The notes beneath the pieces were generated by a model. The model was not told the origin of the DNA. It was given only the letters and a program-made list of their open reading frames with translations, and ran no database searches. A program made the position numbers and the translations under genes. This document shows, piece after piece, positions 36,051-48,263 of a stretch of 64,000 bases of DNA. Position 1 is the first letter of the stretch. Every line of letters begins with the position of its first letter. Origin of the DNA: Apostichopus japonicus (taxonomy: Eukaryota; Echinodermata; Holothuroidea; Aspidochirotida; Stichopodidae); NCBI RefSeq assembly GCF_037975245.1, contig NC_092563.1:6941501-7005500 (forward strand). The letters run 5' to 3'.

Positions 36051-38330
36051 GCCTGGCTTGTAAACACGGTATCTCAAGTAGGGAAGCTTGGACCAATCTA
36101 ATATTTGGTGTATATGAGTACCACATTGAGTAGATGTGCCCTATTTTTTGTGTTGCCTGTGTTGGTCACTAAAGGTCAGTAAGAGGCCAAAAACCAAAAT
36201 ATTAAAACAAGCAATAACTCCCATTGACAGGATCCGACATAGTTGATATTTTGGGACCAGTAGTGAATGGGGTAAGGGATCATTTCAAAACATAACGGTC
36301 ATGTGATCCAAGGTCAACAAAGGTCAACCAGGGGTCAAAAACGAGTATTTTTGCAATAACTTGAGAACCAAATGTCCGTGAAGGTTGGGAGTTACGCTAT
36401 TGTAATCAGGGAGTCGACCCGCATCTAGGTGGCCTTTGACCTCAGGTTGACCTCCGGTGACCTTTATCAGTTTTTTGGGTTATTTGAATTTTCGTGGCCA
36501 TAATCGGATCTCAAAGGTACCTTCCGATCAAAATGGTCCATAGTTGACCCCTGTGCGACCTTCGTGTGCGAAGTTATCAGAGGTCAATGTTTTTGTTTTT
36601 TAATAAGACTTAGTACAGTTAGGATGGTCGCACAGACTTGTCATGTTGCTTTTTGGAATCAGCGTGTCAAACTACATCTGACTGCGAGGTCAAAAGGTCA
36701 AAGGTCAAATCTTAAAAAATATGCTCATTTTAGGAGATACGGGGCAAAACAAAACAGAACAAAGATAAGTTTTAAAAATTGTTGACATATGATAGAGCTT
36801 TTCGTGCTGAATATAGGAAACCAACTCCCGCTTCAATCGGACACCCAGTTCTCAAGTTATGAGGGGCCAAAGGTTGGTTTTGATACATTTCTAGCAATGA
36901 AATTATGTGTGTATATTGTAGGCCAAACAAATTTTAGGACAGAGTGCACCTCATCAAGAGAAACATTTTTGATTAAAAACCATCAGGTCATCCAAGGTCA
37001 TTCAAGGTTGATTATGTGCCAAAAACTCCCAACTTATGCTAATTTTTGCAACAACTTCTAGTCACGAAGTCTGACATGGCTGGTAAATTAGGACAAGTTG
37101 TGAATGGAGTAGGGACACATTTTCAAAAATAACCGTGATGTGATCCAAGGTCACCAAAGGTCATTTATGGGTCAAAATGTGTTTTTTTCCTCAATAACTT
37201 GTGAAACTACCACTGACAGGGTCCGACATGGTTGATATTTCGGGACTCGTTGTGAATGGGGTAAGGGATCATTTCAAAACATAACGGTAATATGATCCAA
37301 GGTCAACAAAGGTCAATTAGGGGTAAAAACTAGTATTTTTGCAATAACGTGAGAACCAAATGTCCCTCAAGGTTGGGATTTTAGGACAGAGTGCACATCA
37401 TCAAGGGGAAAATTTTTTGCTAAAAACCATTAGGTCATTCAAGGTTATTCAAGGTCATTCAAGGTTGAGTATGTGCAAAAAACTCCCAACTTATGCTAAG
37501 TTTTGCAACAACTTCTAGTCACGAAGTCTGACATGGCTGGTAAATTAGGACAAGTTGTGAATGGAGTAGGGACACATTTTCAAAAATAACCGTGATGTGA
37601 TCCAAGGTCACCAAAGGTCATTTATGGGTCAAAATGTGTTTTTTGTCTCAATAACTTGTGAAACTACCATTGACGGGTCCGACATGGTTGATATATTGGG
37701 ACTAGTTGTGAATGGGGTAAGGGATCATTTCAAAACATAACGGTAATATGATCCAAGGTCAACAAAGGTCAATTAGGGGTCAAAAACTAGTAGTTTTGCA
37801 AAAACGTGAGAACCAAATGTCCATCAAGGTTGGGATTTTAGGACAGAGTGCACATCATCAAGAGGAACATTTTTGATAAAAACCATTAGGTCATTCAAGG
37901 TCATTCAAGGTTGAGTATGTGCAAAAAACTCCCAACTTATGCTAATTTTTGCAACAACTTCTAGTCACGAAGTCTGACATGGCTGGTATATTAGGACAAG
38001 TTGTGAATGAAGTAGGGACACATTTTTCAAAATAACCGTGATGTGATCCAAGGTCACCAAAGGTCATTTATGGGTCAAAATGTGTTTTTTTCCCGATAAC
38101 TTGTGAAACTACCACTGACAGGGTTGAGAGTTAGGCTATTGTAATACAATGGTCGAACTGCATTTGGGTGACCTTTGACCTCAGGTTGACCTCCAGTGAC
38201 CTGTATTAGCTTCTTTCAAGTTAATTCTTTGAAGTTTCGTGGGCATATTCCAATCTAACTTTCCCATAAGTGGACTCCTCTGCAACCTTAATGTGCGAAG
38301 TTATTAGAGAACAAGGTTTGGTTTTGTAAT
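36050..38330 (+). repeat. AGGTCA-rich interspersed repeat with three ~450-bp tandem copies
   Basis: The phrase GTCACGAAGTCTGACATGGC occurs at 37061, 37518 and 37964. The surrounding ~450-bp units share GATCCAAGGTCACCAAAGGTC, CAAAATGTGTTTTTT and AACTCCCAACTTATGCTAA. The flanking DNA belongs to the same family as 2830-3400. AGGTCA or TGACCT half-sites are extremely dense. No ORF is conserved between the units. Confidence 0.85.
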
Positions 38331-38459
38331 ACTTGGTGTGTGGAGTCATAACATTGAGTACAAGAACCCTATTGCTTTGATGGAGGTGTGTATATCCACG
38401 TACAGTAGACTGACCTGTGTAAGCATGTCATAGTGTTATTGTAACAGCTAGTTCTGGTT

Positions 38460-38970
38460 ATACTAACAAGCAGAAGTCTAGTGCATTAAAGTCATCGAAA
38501 CCTCAATGCATTTTGCATTCCGGTTTAACTTATCATCAATTATAACCCCTAAACATTTGTAGCTACTAACCCTTTCAATACTACTACTCCATTACTACCT
38601 TTAATTATCACATCGTTTGCTAATACCTAATGTCTAGTTCTAAAATCAATAACCATTTCTTTGGTTTTAGTTACATTTAATTCCAAATAGTTTCATCACA
38701 ATAATCTACGAATCTGTTCAAGGTACATGTTATGGTTGCCATCAGAAACCAAACCAATAAGGGTAGTGTCATCAGCATATTTCACTAATGGACAGTTAGG
38801 GTTTGTTAAGCGAATTTCAGATGTGTATACAGTAAACAGAAATGGTGCTAGAACTGTACCCTGTGGGGCACCAGTACTGCAATGTTTAATATCGGAATGA
38901 AAGTTATCTCCTAGTTGAACATACTGCTTTAGGTTAGCCTGGGCTGCCGAGTTCTCCAGAGGACTGAAAT
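38460..38970 (-). pseudogene. LINE reverse transcriptase palm fragment
   Basis: The - strand encodes LAPFLFTVYTSEIRLTNPN-like residues and VKYADDTTLIGLVSDGN; the catalytic YADD codons are at 38768-38779. It is followed by NVTKTKEMVIDFR. A stop in the middle and missing flanks show a dead fragment. L2/Rex-like, possibly from the same family as 35341-35960. Confidence 0.8.
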
Positions 38971-40786
38971 TAAGTTAGGCTCTAAGTTAAATGAAGGTGT
39001 GATTAAAGTCTAAATAGACACAGTTTTTAATCAAGATTATCTCACATAGCAGGTGTGGTGAATAAGACACCTTTTGTTTCATCTGTACTCTGGTACTAAA
39101 ACAAACCTTCCATTGTTTCTTTTTGTGTTCATTAGATTAGTCACCAGCCCTGGCAACAATTAAGTTCACTTGCTACTGAATATGCAAAGTTTCAACATAT
39201 TATGTAATAGCAGTGCTAGTTGACAATTGGCAAGAGTTTATTTAAGATAAAAGATGTTGCCATCTCCTGATTGGGCAGATCAGTTGCAACCCTGTCCCTC
39301 TGTTTTAGTCCTCCCTGTTAGTGTACGTTCTTCCTGTAAACCTATACAATTACAGCACCCCTACCTGACAAGCAGTGAAGACCACTTTTTGTAGTTTTGT
39401 GTTTAATCAGTTTTTACTGTGTGGAAAGTTTTAAGTGTGTATTATACACAGCGAAATCCTGCTTAATAATTAGTTTAGCTCTCGGCTATAGTAACCTATC
39501 AAATAAGTAAAGGAGGCCAGCTTCACAATTATGAATATCCATACCACCTTGGACGAAACTTTCTCCTGCAATCCATCTTAATATTGGAGGAAACCGGAAG
39601 TGTTTTATTTGCCATTCTAAGTATATAGGAACTTTTACCAAACTATTTTTTATTTCTTTTCACCGGATGGGAACATTAATTTAATATTATACTGTGCTGA
39701 GACAGAAACCCCAGCAAGAACTAACCATCACCCACCAGGATGGAGAGAAACCGTATCAGGAAACACTCGGCAACATCTTTTACACAGAACCATGTTTTGT
39801 TATTTATTCCTAAGTTTTTGTTTGTGTCGCCCCAATGGTAAGGCAATTATTTCGTTTTTTTTTATCGGTTATAAGATATTAATTTTTCATAGTAAATTAT
39901 AATTTTAGACTGAGTGGCTAAAGTTGATTTTAGTTCTCTGCACTCTGTTGTCCAGTGTCTTGTTTATTTTGTCGCTGTGTCTCCTAGATAATGCTCAAAA
40001 AGGGAATTATGTGCAGACCTCATAGGCCTATTTGGTGTGTAGGAGTACCACGTTTTGTAAAAGAAGCCTAGTGTTTTTTGGTGGAAGGCAAAAGTCATCT
40101 GGGGTCACCAGATGTCAAATTGTGAAAACCTTGTAATCACGATATCTCAATACTGGAAGCTGGGGCCGACCTTTCAACTAGTGTGTAGAAGTACCACATT
40201 GAGTTTAAAAAGCGTATTGTTTTGGTCGAGGTCAAAAGTCATTTGGGGTCATCAGAGGTCAAATCGTGAAACCCTTGTAAACATGTACACCCTCACTATA
40301 CATTACGGCAGATTCTTGAAGAAAACTGCTCATGATACATCATCGAAACCACAATGCATTTTTGCATTCTGGTTACTCATGATTATAACTACTGTTTCTT
40401 AATACAATGGTGTTATTTTATTGTCTGTCTTGATATTTGGTGGTCTGAGACTTGTTAAACCACTCAAAGTCTTCCATCTTCAGTGATCTTCCCACAGAAT
40501 GGCTGAATTATGCTTTTCATTTGTTCTATATTTGAACGCATTAGTCATAGGAAGTGAAGGGTGTTGCTACTGCCACTACTTAATAGTTAAAAAAAGTTGA
40601 AAATGAAACTTATTGTAAAATACACATGCTGTTACCTTATGGAACAGCCAGGCTTTAACATACTGTGTCTCCTCCCCCCCCCCCCCCCCCCTCCATCGCA
40701 TTCAAAACATATATGTGGCCACAGTAAATTACTTTTGAGAACTACTACAGTTTTAATTTACAAGTTTTTGTCATTCACCTTTACAG
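38971..40786. other. intergenic or 5' region of gene B
   Basis: Contains an AGGTCA-rich repeat piece (about 40000-40300) and a C-run near 40670-40690. An ATG with good context at 39739 opens only 33 codons. No promoter could be fixed. Confidence 0.4.
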
Positions 40787-40826
40787 ATGATGTTTCCACC
40801 GAGAATGTGACTTCATCGCCGGAAAG
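40787..40826 (+). CDS. candidate upstream exon of SAMHD1-like gene B
   Basis: 40 bp between acceptor TTTACAG and donor GTAAAG. It reads DVSTENVTSSPE and leaves a two-base overhang that joins in phase with the exon at 53642 (giving [16 protein letters not shown]). Both are short, acidic and Ser/Thr-rich, as expected for a linker before the HD domain. The proposed intron would be 12.8 kb and is filled by the nested mobile-element complex. There is no homology to prove it. Confidence 0.35.
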
Positions 40827-41283
40827 GTAAAGTATCATCAATCTACAGAAGGAAACATTGTCAGCTTAAAGCAGCATTTTGCGTTGGGTCGCTTTTTTCC
40901 ACCTTTTTGCATCGATTTTCTTTACATGTATCAATCATAAAACAGCAAACTAAGATACCATCCAAGTTTCACCCTGCCAAGAGCGTTAATTAGCGAGTAA
41001 TTAACGATTTATGTCGATAACGAGTAAGAGTGTCCACGACAAAGTTTTCATTTCTCCAAATCCACTAGTTTGAATTCCACCAATCAGTGAATAGTATGTT
41101 TATACATGAGCCGTTGTTTAAAATAGATTCATTCACAACAATCCGAAAAAGTTGCGTGTGCGTGGGTATCACAGACATACTAACTCCCTAAACATACACT
41201 GTACAAACTAAAGCATTGCATTGTAGTACGTATTGATATACTGGGTTGCTTTCGACTCCGGCAAAGTGAAAACTTATTCTATC

Positions 41284-41409
41284 ATGGAAGCGAACTTAGA
41301 GAAGCGCGCAAAAGGAAAATACAAGAGGTTGAAGAAACTTACTTCACCGGAAAAGAGAAAGTGGCGGAAGACTCAGAAGCGAAGGTATGAAGCCACCCGT
41401 ATTCTATGA
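41284..41409 (+). CDS. short basic ORF of unknown function
   Basis: A 41-codon frame starting MEANLEKRAKGKYKRLKKLT and continuing SPEKRKWRKTQKRR, about 40% Lys/Arg. A possible donor (AAG-GTATGA) lies at 41386. It precedes the AT-rich satellite arm and could be the first exon of a transposon protein or chance. Not recognised. Confidence 0.3.
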   Translation: MEANLEKRAKGKYKRLKKLTSPEKRKWRKTQKRRYEATRIL

Positions 41410-41761
41410 CGCGAGAAAGCAGAATATATTACGTATGAATATATATATGCTGTACTTGCGAAATACCTACATGGTTAACTTCAAAAATACATTTTAGACA
41501 TATTTATATATATGTATACACATATATATTCCCTGAAAATTATATTTATTCCCTTAAAGTATATATTTATATATTCTCCAGGCTATGGCGCGAGAAAGCG
41601 GAATATATTACGTATAAATATATATATGCTGTACTTGCGAAATACATACATGGTTAACTTCAAAAATACATTTTAGACATATTTATATATATGTATACAC
41701 ATATATATTCCCTGAAAATTATATTTATTCCCTTAAAGTATATATTTATATATTCTCCAGG
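41404..41761 (+). repeat. 179-bp tandem duplication
   Basis: CTATGRCGCGAGAAAGC begins at 41404 and 41583. The two units are nearly identical and both end ATATTCTCCAGG, the sequence at which the outer satellite arm begins. Confidence 0.9.
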
Positions 41762-42125
41762 CATACAGAAATTATTTTCTTAATAAAAAATATGTATTCT
41801 GTGCAAAAATATATATTCTCTTACAGTAAATATTCTGTCAAACATATATATTCTCTAACACAAAAATTATATATTTTTATGCCATTGTAAATTTATTCTC
41901 TAATAGAAAAATATATATTATCTTACAATAAATATTCTGTAACGATATATATATACTTACACAAAAATTATATTTTTTATACCAAGAATATATTTATTCT
42001 CTAAGGAAAAAATATATACTCTAAGAAAAAAAAAAAAATATTCTCTAAGGCAAAAATTATATTCTCTAAGAGAAAAAAATATATATTCTCTAAGAGAAAA
42101 AATATATATTCTCTAAAAAATGTAT
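41740..42125 (+). repeat. left AT-rich satellite arm
   Basis: Units such as ATATATATTCTCTAAGAGAA and ATATATTCTCTTACAGTAAA, period roughly 18-25 bp. It ends next to GAAAATGCGCCC, which has an inverse-like counterpart near 51868. Confidence 0.9.
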
Positions 42126-42292
42126 ACATTTCAGTGAAAATGCGCCCTTTAATACTTTTTTCCCTCCATTTATTGATAACTTCAGTCAAATTAATAGACT
42201 TCATATTTTCATACTATAGATGCTTCAGATTAAATAAACGTCATAACAAAATAACAGTTGTTCTAATAAACAGCACAATTGATCGAACGAGA

Positions 42293-43033
42293 TTAATGGA
42301 AAAGAGAATCACATGTCCTAAAGGCTTGTTTAAGCTGCATAAAGTTAACCTTACTTTTACTACGATATCGATGTTGTGTGTACTTTTTTACACTTATTGT
42401 AAACTTAAATTTATAGAAGAAATCCTCTACAACAGGAATACATTTATTCAATTTACATTGAAAGATGAAATGCTTCATATATAAAATAAGAAAATTGTAT
42501 GGGTGAGCTACATCAACACCGAAACCAAGAAGGATATCCTTCTTGGAGAAGAAGAATTGCTTATTTAATAACATAGCCTCAACCCCTAAAATAAAGGTGG
42601 ATGTCACACTACACTCCCAGAACAGATGTTCTATACTTTCAATATGCGTATCGCAAAAGGTACAGTTTGGAGAGTCGGATTTTCCGATGGTATGAAGAAG
42701 TTTATTGGTCCCAATTATTCTATGTAAAACTCTAAACTGAAAATATTGGATTTTTGATTCGGAAACTGTTGCCCAAGGAATACTGTAGAATCTATTCCAA
42801 TCTTCAGTCGTCAAGTTGTTGAACACATTAGCCCATTTACGGCTGGCGGTAGGTATCTGAGCGACTTTATCTAAATATCGGGAATAAACACACTGGGAAG
42901 TAGAGTTGGAATGTAAGACCTTATCCAGCCAAATCTCATTACAATTGGGGAAATTACAATTCTGAACATAATCTCGACGCCACTCCAAAGGAATCGCATT
43001 AATTAAACCGGTATAGATAGTGAAAGGAAACAT
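42293..43033 (-). pseudogene. ORF2 C-terminal region, duplicate copy
   Basis: Repeats the residues that follow MFPFTIYTGLINAIPLEWRR, including the C-terminal zinc-knuckle-like CTFCDTHIESIEHLFWEC (pattern C-x2-C-x7-H-x4-C). It then ends in a junction-derived tail at 42293. It is the distal half of the 1574-bp duplication. Confidence 0.85.
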
Positions 43034-45464
43034 TGGAAGATTAATTTAGTACGAAAAAAGTGGAAGGTTAAGGGTCTCCCGTTTTCGCCGTAAAGATCTC
43101 TCACATACTTGACATTAGCTTCATATAAAAACTTATAGAACACAATTTGGTTGTTGATACGAATGTAAGAATTATTCCACAAAAATTTATTACCGTAGTT
43201 ATCAGTTGGATTATTAAAAGATATTTCACACCAAGCCTTAATTATCTGACTTACGAAATTATTTGGAATGCTTATATCTCTTTTGTTGCAGTTACACTGA
43301 AACAGAAACTGCTTGCCAAGTTTGTAAAGCTCCAAATCAAAGAAAATTTTCCAGGGACCGTGAATATCGTTACAGTAACGTTTGATCCATGTGCACTTAA
43401 GGCTATTGATGAAACTATTAATATGAATGACCTTTAGCCCCCCATCTGCTAAACGATTTATCATTGACGATCTCTTTACTTTATCAGAACTACCTCCCCA
43501 AATGAAATCGAAAATAATGCTCTCGAGCTCTTTAATAAATCCAATTGGAGGGTTTGGCAAAACCAAGAAAAGGAAAACCAGTTGAGAAAGAGCAAACGTT
43601 TTGACAATAATATTTCGACCAATCGGGGTCAGGTCTCTACCAGACCATACCCTGAGGCACTTTTTCAATCTAGACAATTTAGGTTGGTAGTTCAAACGAA
43701 AGAGATCGTCTCTATTTTGAGTAAAAGAAACACCCAACATAGTAACAGGACCAGTTGTGACATTCAAAGCTAGATCATTAATACAAGTAGGGAGATTATT
43801 AATAAACGAACCCAAAGGCATTATATTACACTTAGAAATATTGATAGCAAGCCCAGAGGCTAATCTAAAATCGTCCAGAACACTGAGGGTCCTAAAGGCT
43901 TGTTTAAGCTGCATAAAGTTAACCTTACTTTTACTACGATATCGATGTTGTGTGTACTTTTTTACACTTATTGTAAACTTAAATTTATAGAAGAAATCCT
44001 CTACAACAGGAATACATTTATTCAATTTACATTGAAAGATGAAATGCTTCATATATAAAATAAGAAAATTGTATGGGTGAGCTACATCAACACCGAAACC
44101 AAGAAGGATATCCTTCTTGGAGAAGAAGAATTGCTTATTTAATAACATAGCCTCAACCCCTAAAATAAAGGTGGATGTCACACTACACTCCCAGAACAGA
44201 TGTTCTATACTTTCAATATGCGTATCGCAAAAGGTACAGTTTGGAGAGTCGGATTTTCCGATGGTATGAAGAAGTTTATTGGTCCCAATTATTCTATGTA
44301 AAACTCTAAACTGAAAATATTGGATTTTTGATTCGGAAACTGTTGCCCAAGGAATACTGTAGAATCTATTCCAATCTTCAGTCGTCAAGTTGTTGAACAC
44401 ATTAGCCCATTTACGGCTGGCGGTAGGTATCTGAGCGACTTTATCTAAATATCGGGAATAAACACACTGGGAAGTAGAGTTGGAATGTAAGACCTTATCC
44501 AGCCAAATCTCATTACAATTGGGGAAATTACAATTCTGAACATAATCTCGACGCCACTCCAAAGGAATCGCATTAATTAAACCGGTATAGATAGTGAAAG
44601 GAAACATTGGAAGATTAATTTAGTACGAAAAAAGTGGAAGGTTAAGGGTCTCCCGTTTTCGCCGTAAAGATCTCTCACATACTTGACATTAGCTTCATAT
44701 AAAAACTTATAGAACACAATTTGGTTGTTGATACGAATGTAAGAATTATTCCACAAAAATTTATTACCGTAGTTATCAGTTGGATTATTAAAAGATATTT
44801 CACACCAAGCCTTAATTATCTGACTTACGAAATTATTTGGAATGCTTATATCTCTTTTGTTGCAGTTACACTGAAACAGAAACTGCTTGCCAAGTTTGTA
44901 AAGCTCCAAATCAAAGAAAATTTTCCAGGGACCGTGAATATCGTTACAGTAACGTTTGATCCATGTGCACTTAAGGCTATTGATGAAACTATTAATATGA
45001 ATGACCTTTAGCCCCCCATCTGCTAAACGATTTATCATTGACGATCTCTTTACTTTATCAGAACTACCTCCCCAAATGAAATCGAAAATAATGCTCTCGA
45101 GCTCTTTAATAAATCCAATTGGAGGGTTTGGCAAAACCAAGAAAAGGAAAACCAGTTGAGAAAGAGCAAACGTTTTGACAATAATATTTCGACCAATCGG
45201 GGTCAGGTCTCTACCAGACCATACCCTGAGGCACTTTTTCAATCTAGACAATTTAGGTTGGTAGTTCAAACGAAAGAGATCGTCTCTATTTTGAGTAAAA
45301 GAAACACCCAACATAGTAACAGGACCAGTTGTGACATTCAAAGCTAGATCATTAATACAAGTAGGGAGATTTTTAATAAACGAACCCAAAGGCATTATAT
45401 TACACTTAGAAATATTGATAGCAAGCCCAGAGGCTAATCTAAAATCGTCCAGAACACTGAGGGT
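42317..45464 (-). repeat. 1574-bp tandem duplication inside LINE ORF2
   Basis: 42317-43890 and 43891-45464 are nearly identical, differing at isolated sites (for example INNLPTC versus IKNLPTC). The unit starts CCTAAAGGCTTGTTTAAGCT and ends CACTGAGGGT, and the bases GT precede both copies. The high identity indicates a recent event after insertion, or an assembly artefact. Confidence 0.95.
43003..44607 (-). pseudogene. ORF2 C-terminal domain fused through the duplication
   Basis: A 534-codon frame: the proper ORF2 C-terminus (MFPFTIYTGLINAIPLEW to KVNFMQLKQAF) reads through the duplication junction at 43890/43891 back into the post-palm region (LSVLDDFRLASGLAINISKC). The fusion is a product of the tandem duplication, not a normal domain arrangement. 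Confidence 0.85.
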
Positions 45465-47603
45465 TTCCTCAAAGGAATCCCTACTACCATCAAGAAAAAA
45501 CGTAGTGTCGTCGGCGTATTGTGATAATTTAATTACATTATTCTCTACCCTAATACCTTTGATGTTAACGTTTGAAATAACCTTTAAAGCAAGCACTTCC
45601 ACACAAAGTATAAAGAGATAAGGACTCAAAGGACATCCCTGTCTAACACCCCTCTGGATGTTGAAGAAACCCGTTGAAAAGCCATTATTACACACACATG
45701 CATTTCCCCTCTTATAAAACACATTAATCCACTCTCTAAGGCTATTACCAAAGCTAAAGAACGACAGGGTGTAATCAATAAAATTCCATTCCAACTTATC
45801 AAAGGCCTTTTCAAAGTCTGTAAGAAAGAGTAAGCCAGGAATGTTGTGATTTGACGCATAATCAATAAGATCTAACACAAAACGGATGTTTTCGCCAATG
45901 AACTTGCCTTTCATAAACCCAGTTTGATTGGGTCCTATGATTTTATGGATAACACATTTAAGTCTAGCAGCAATTGCTTTAGCCCCGATCTTATAGTCAG
46001 TGTTTAAAAGTGTGATTGGGCGATCATTTTTAAGAAGCGTTGAGTCTTTTCCTGGCTTCAGTATGACAGTTGTAATACCCCTAGATTGTTCTGCCGTTAA
46101 AGCACCCTCCTGAAAACCAGAGTTAAGAGAGTTAATAACCACTTGTCCAATAATATGCCAGAACTTTTTATAAAAATTGGCAGTTAGGCCGTCGCTCCCA
46201 GGAGCCTTATCATTCTTCATTGAAGAAAGAGCACTAAAACATTCTTCTAAATCTAAAGGTCCATCGCAAGAACTCGAATCATCTAGGGTCAGCTGGTGGT
46301 GATCTAGTTCATTAAAGAAGCTAGAGGGGGAGCAATGGTTAGAAGTATATAATGTCTTATAAAAATCTCTGATATTGATTAGAATATCAGTACTCTCTGA
46401 ATAACTTTGGCCGTTTTCTCCAATGATCTTACGAATTGTATTATTACTCCTATTTCTCTTTTCTAGATTAAGAAAATACCTTGTATTTTTTCCCCCTTCC
46501 TCTACCCATCTTGCACGAGATCTAATAATAGTTCCTTTCAACTTATAATCGTAGAAGGTTAAAAGCTCGGTTTGAGCATTTCTTAGCTTTGCCCGGATAT
46601 TAGGACATTCATTCTGGAATAGCTGACATTCAAGATCGGATATTTTAGAAAGTAGATCAGTTTCCTTAAGCCTACGCTCTTTGGCCTTATCTTTGGAATA
46701 CTTCATACTAACCGAACGTATTTTAAATTTAAGCAGTTCCCACTGAATAGTAGAATTAGTATTATTATTTGAGGACAGTTCTGTACTAATCAATTTCGTT
46801 ATTAGTTCCACAAATACCACATCGTCCAATAAGGAATTGTTGAATTTCCAATAACCTGGCCCTCTCTTAGCAGAATGGATGCTAAACTTGAGATGTACAA
46901 ACGAATGATCAGACTGGATACCAGGGGAGATTCTGACATTACTAGTAGAGTTAGCAAGGTTACGAGAAACCAGGAAAAAATCAAGTATACAATGGATACC
47001 ATGAGTTACATTAGAACTCCAAGTGAAGTGCTTCGAGAGCGGGTTCCTTTCTCTCCATATGTCAATCAAGTCGTGAAATGTCATCAAGGAGATACATTGG
47101 TCACGTGCTTTAAAATTTGTCCTATGCTGACCTCCCTTCTTATCCAGGTCTATGTTACAAACGAAATTAAAATCCCCTCCTACTATAATAGAATCCCCCT
47201 GGAAATACTGCAAAGTATTAGAAATCTCTGAGAAAAAATCAGGACTATCAGGATTTGGACCATATAAGCAGACAATGGAAAGTACTTTCTCTTCCAGGAT
47301 AATGTCCAAAATAATATATCTACCGTAATTATGAATACTTTCTTTTACAATTTTTCCATCAAAGCTATGATTAAATAAAATGCAGACTCCACAACTGTTT
47401 GTGGTACCATGTGAAAAAACAATTCCCCCCCCCCACCCCATTCCCTACTCCAATATCCCACATCATTTAAGCAACTATGCGTTTCCTGTATAAGGCAAAC
47501 ATCGACTTTACACCTATGTAAATAAGAGAACAACTGTCTACGTTTTTTTGGATTGCCTTAGCCCTCTTGCATTAAACGAAATGAAACTTATCTCACCGGC
47601 CAT
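44577..47603 (-). pseudogene. LINE ORF2: endonuclease-reverse transcriptase, frameshifted
   Basis: This protein nicks target DNA and copies LINE RNA onto the nick. Translation would start at ATG 47603 (MAGEISFISFNARGLRQSKK). A T7 run (47543-47549) and a C10 run (47425-47434) shift the frame inside the endonuclease, whose motifs are otherwise clear: CLIQETHS, IVGGDFNFVCN and SDHSFVHLKF. The long open frame 47441-44577 (954 codons) then carries the reverse transcriptase: FLTDFEKAFDKLEW, GVRQGCPLSPYLF and the catalytic YADD (45507-45518). A further shift near 44600 separates the C-terminal part. The shifts at homopolymers could be sequencing errors. L1/Tx1 clade by motif style. Confidence 0.85.
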
Positions 47604-48263
47604 GATATTGCAAGAGGGATCCGAACAAAATAGACTTGCAAAAGCTAACGATATGAGACTCAGGCATATCCAATAAACACAATATAAGTGAAGCAGTATG
47701 ACATATATACATAATTACAATTGTAAGCATCATTATCAAGGAGGATAGGAAAAAAAGTAAGAAAAATTAAAGTCAATCCAACGGGAAAACTAGACCCAAA
47801 ACATGGTCTACTGTAATAGTAGACGTCCCGTGTCCAGGGTCCCATCGAAAAAGGGCCACAAAAATACAAACATGTGACCAACATTGAAAAAACGAACGTT
47901 AGGGCAGCACATCCGGTTCTGGACTAATGACCTTTAACAACAATAATCCTCACAAAAAAAAAAACAAGGCAGAAGAGCACATAATAGATATAGCACCATA
48001 GATCCAGATCCTTAATTTAACAATAGCCTCCTACTTCCAGCATGATAAAAACAATGAAATATTTCTCACAAAAAATCGAGGCAGACGAGCACAAAGTATA
48101 TACAGAGCTAGGTCCAGATCCATAATCGATCAATCGCCTCTTACTTCCAGGCTGGATGAAAACAATGAAAATGAAAATATTCCTCACATAGAATCCAACG
48201 ATATGGAAAAGGAAATGTGTAAATGAGAGTAAGGGCTTCTGTAACTGGCCACTTTGGTCTTAT

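Noticed and set aside
39739-39840. ATG with good context opening 33 codons before a GTAAGG donor, as first exon of gene B
   Set aside because: Its splice phase does not fit the candidate exon at 40787, and the peptide has no recognisable features.
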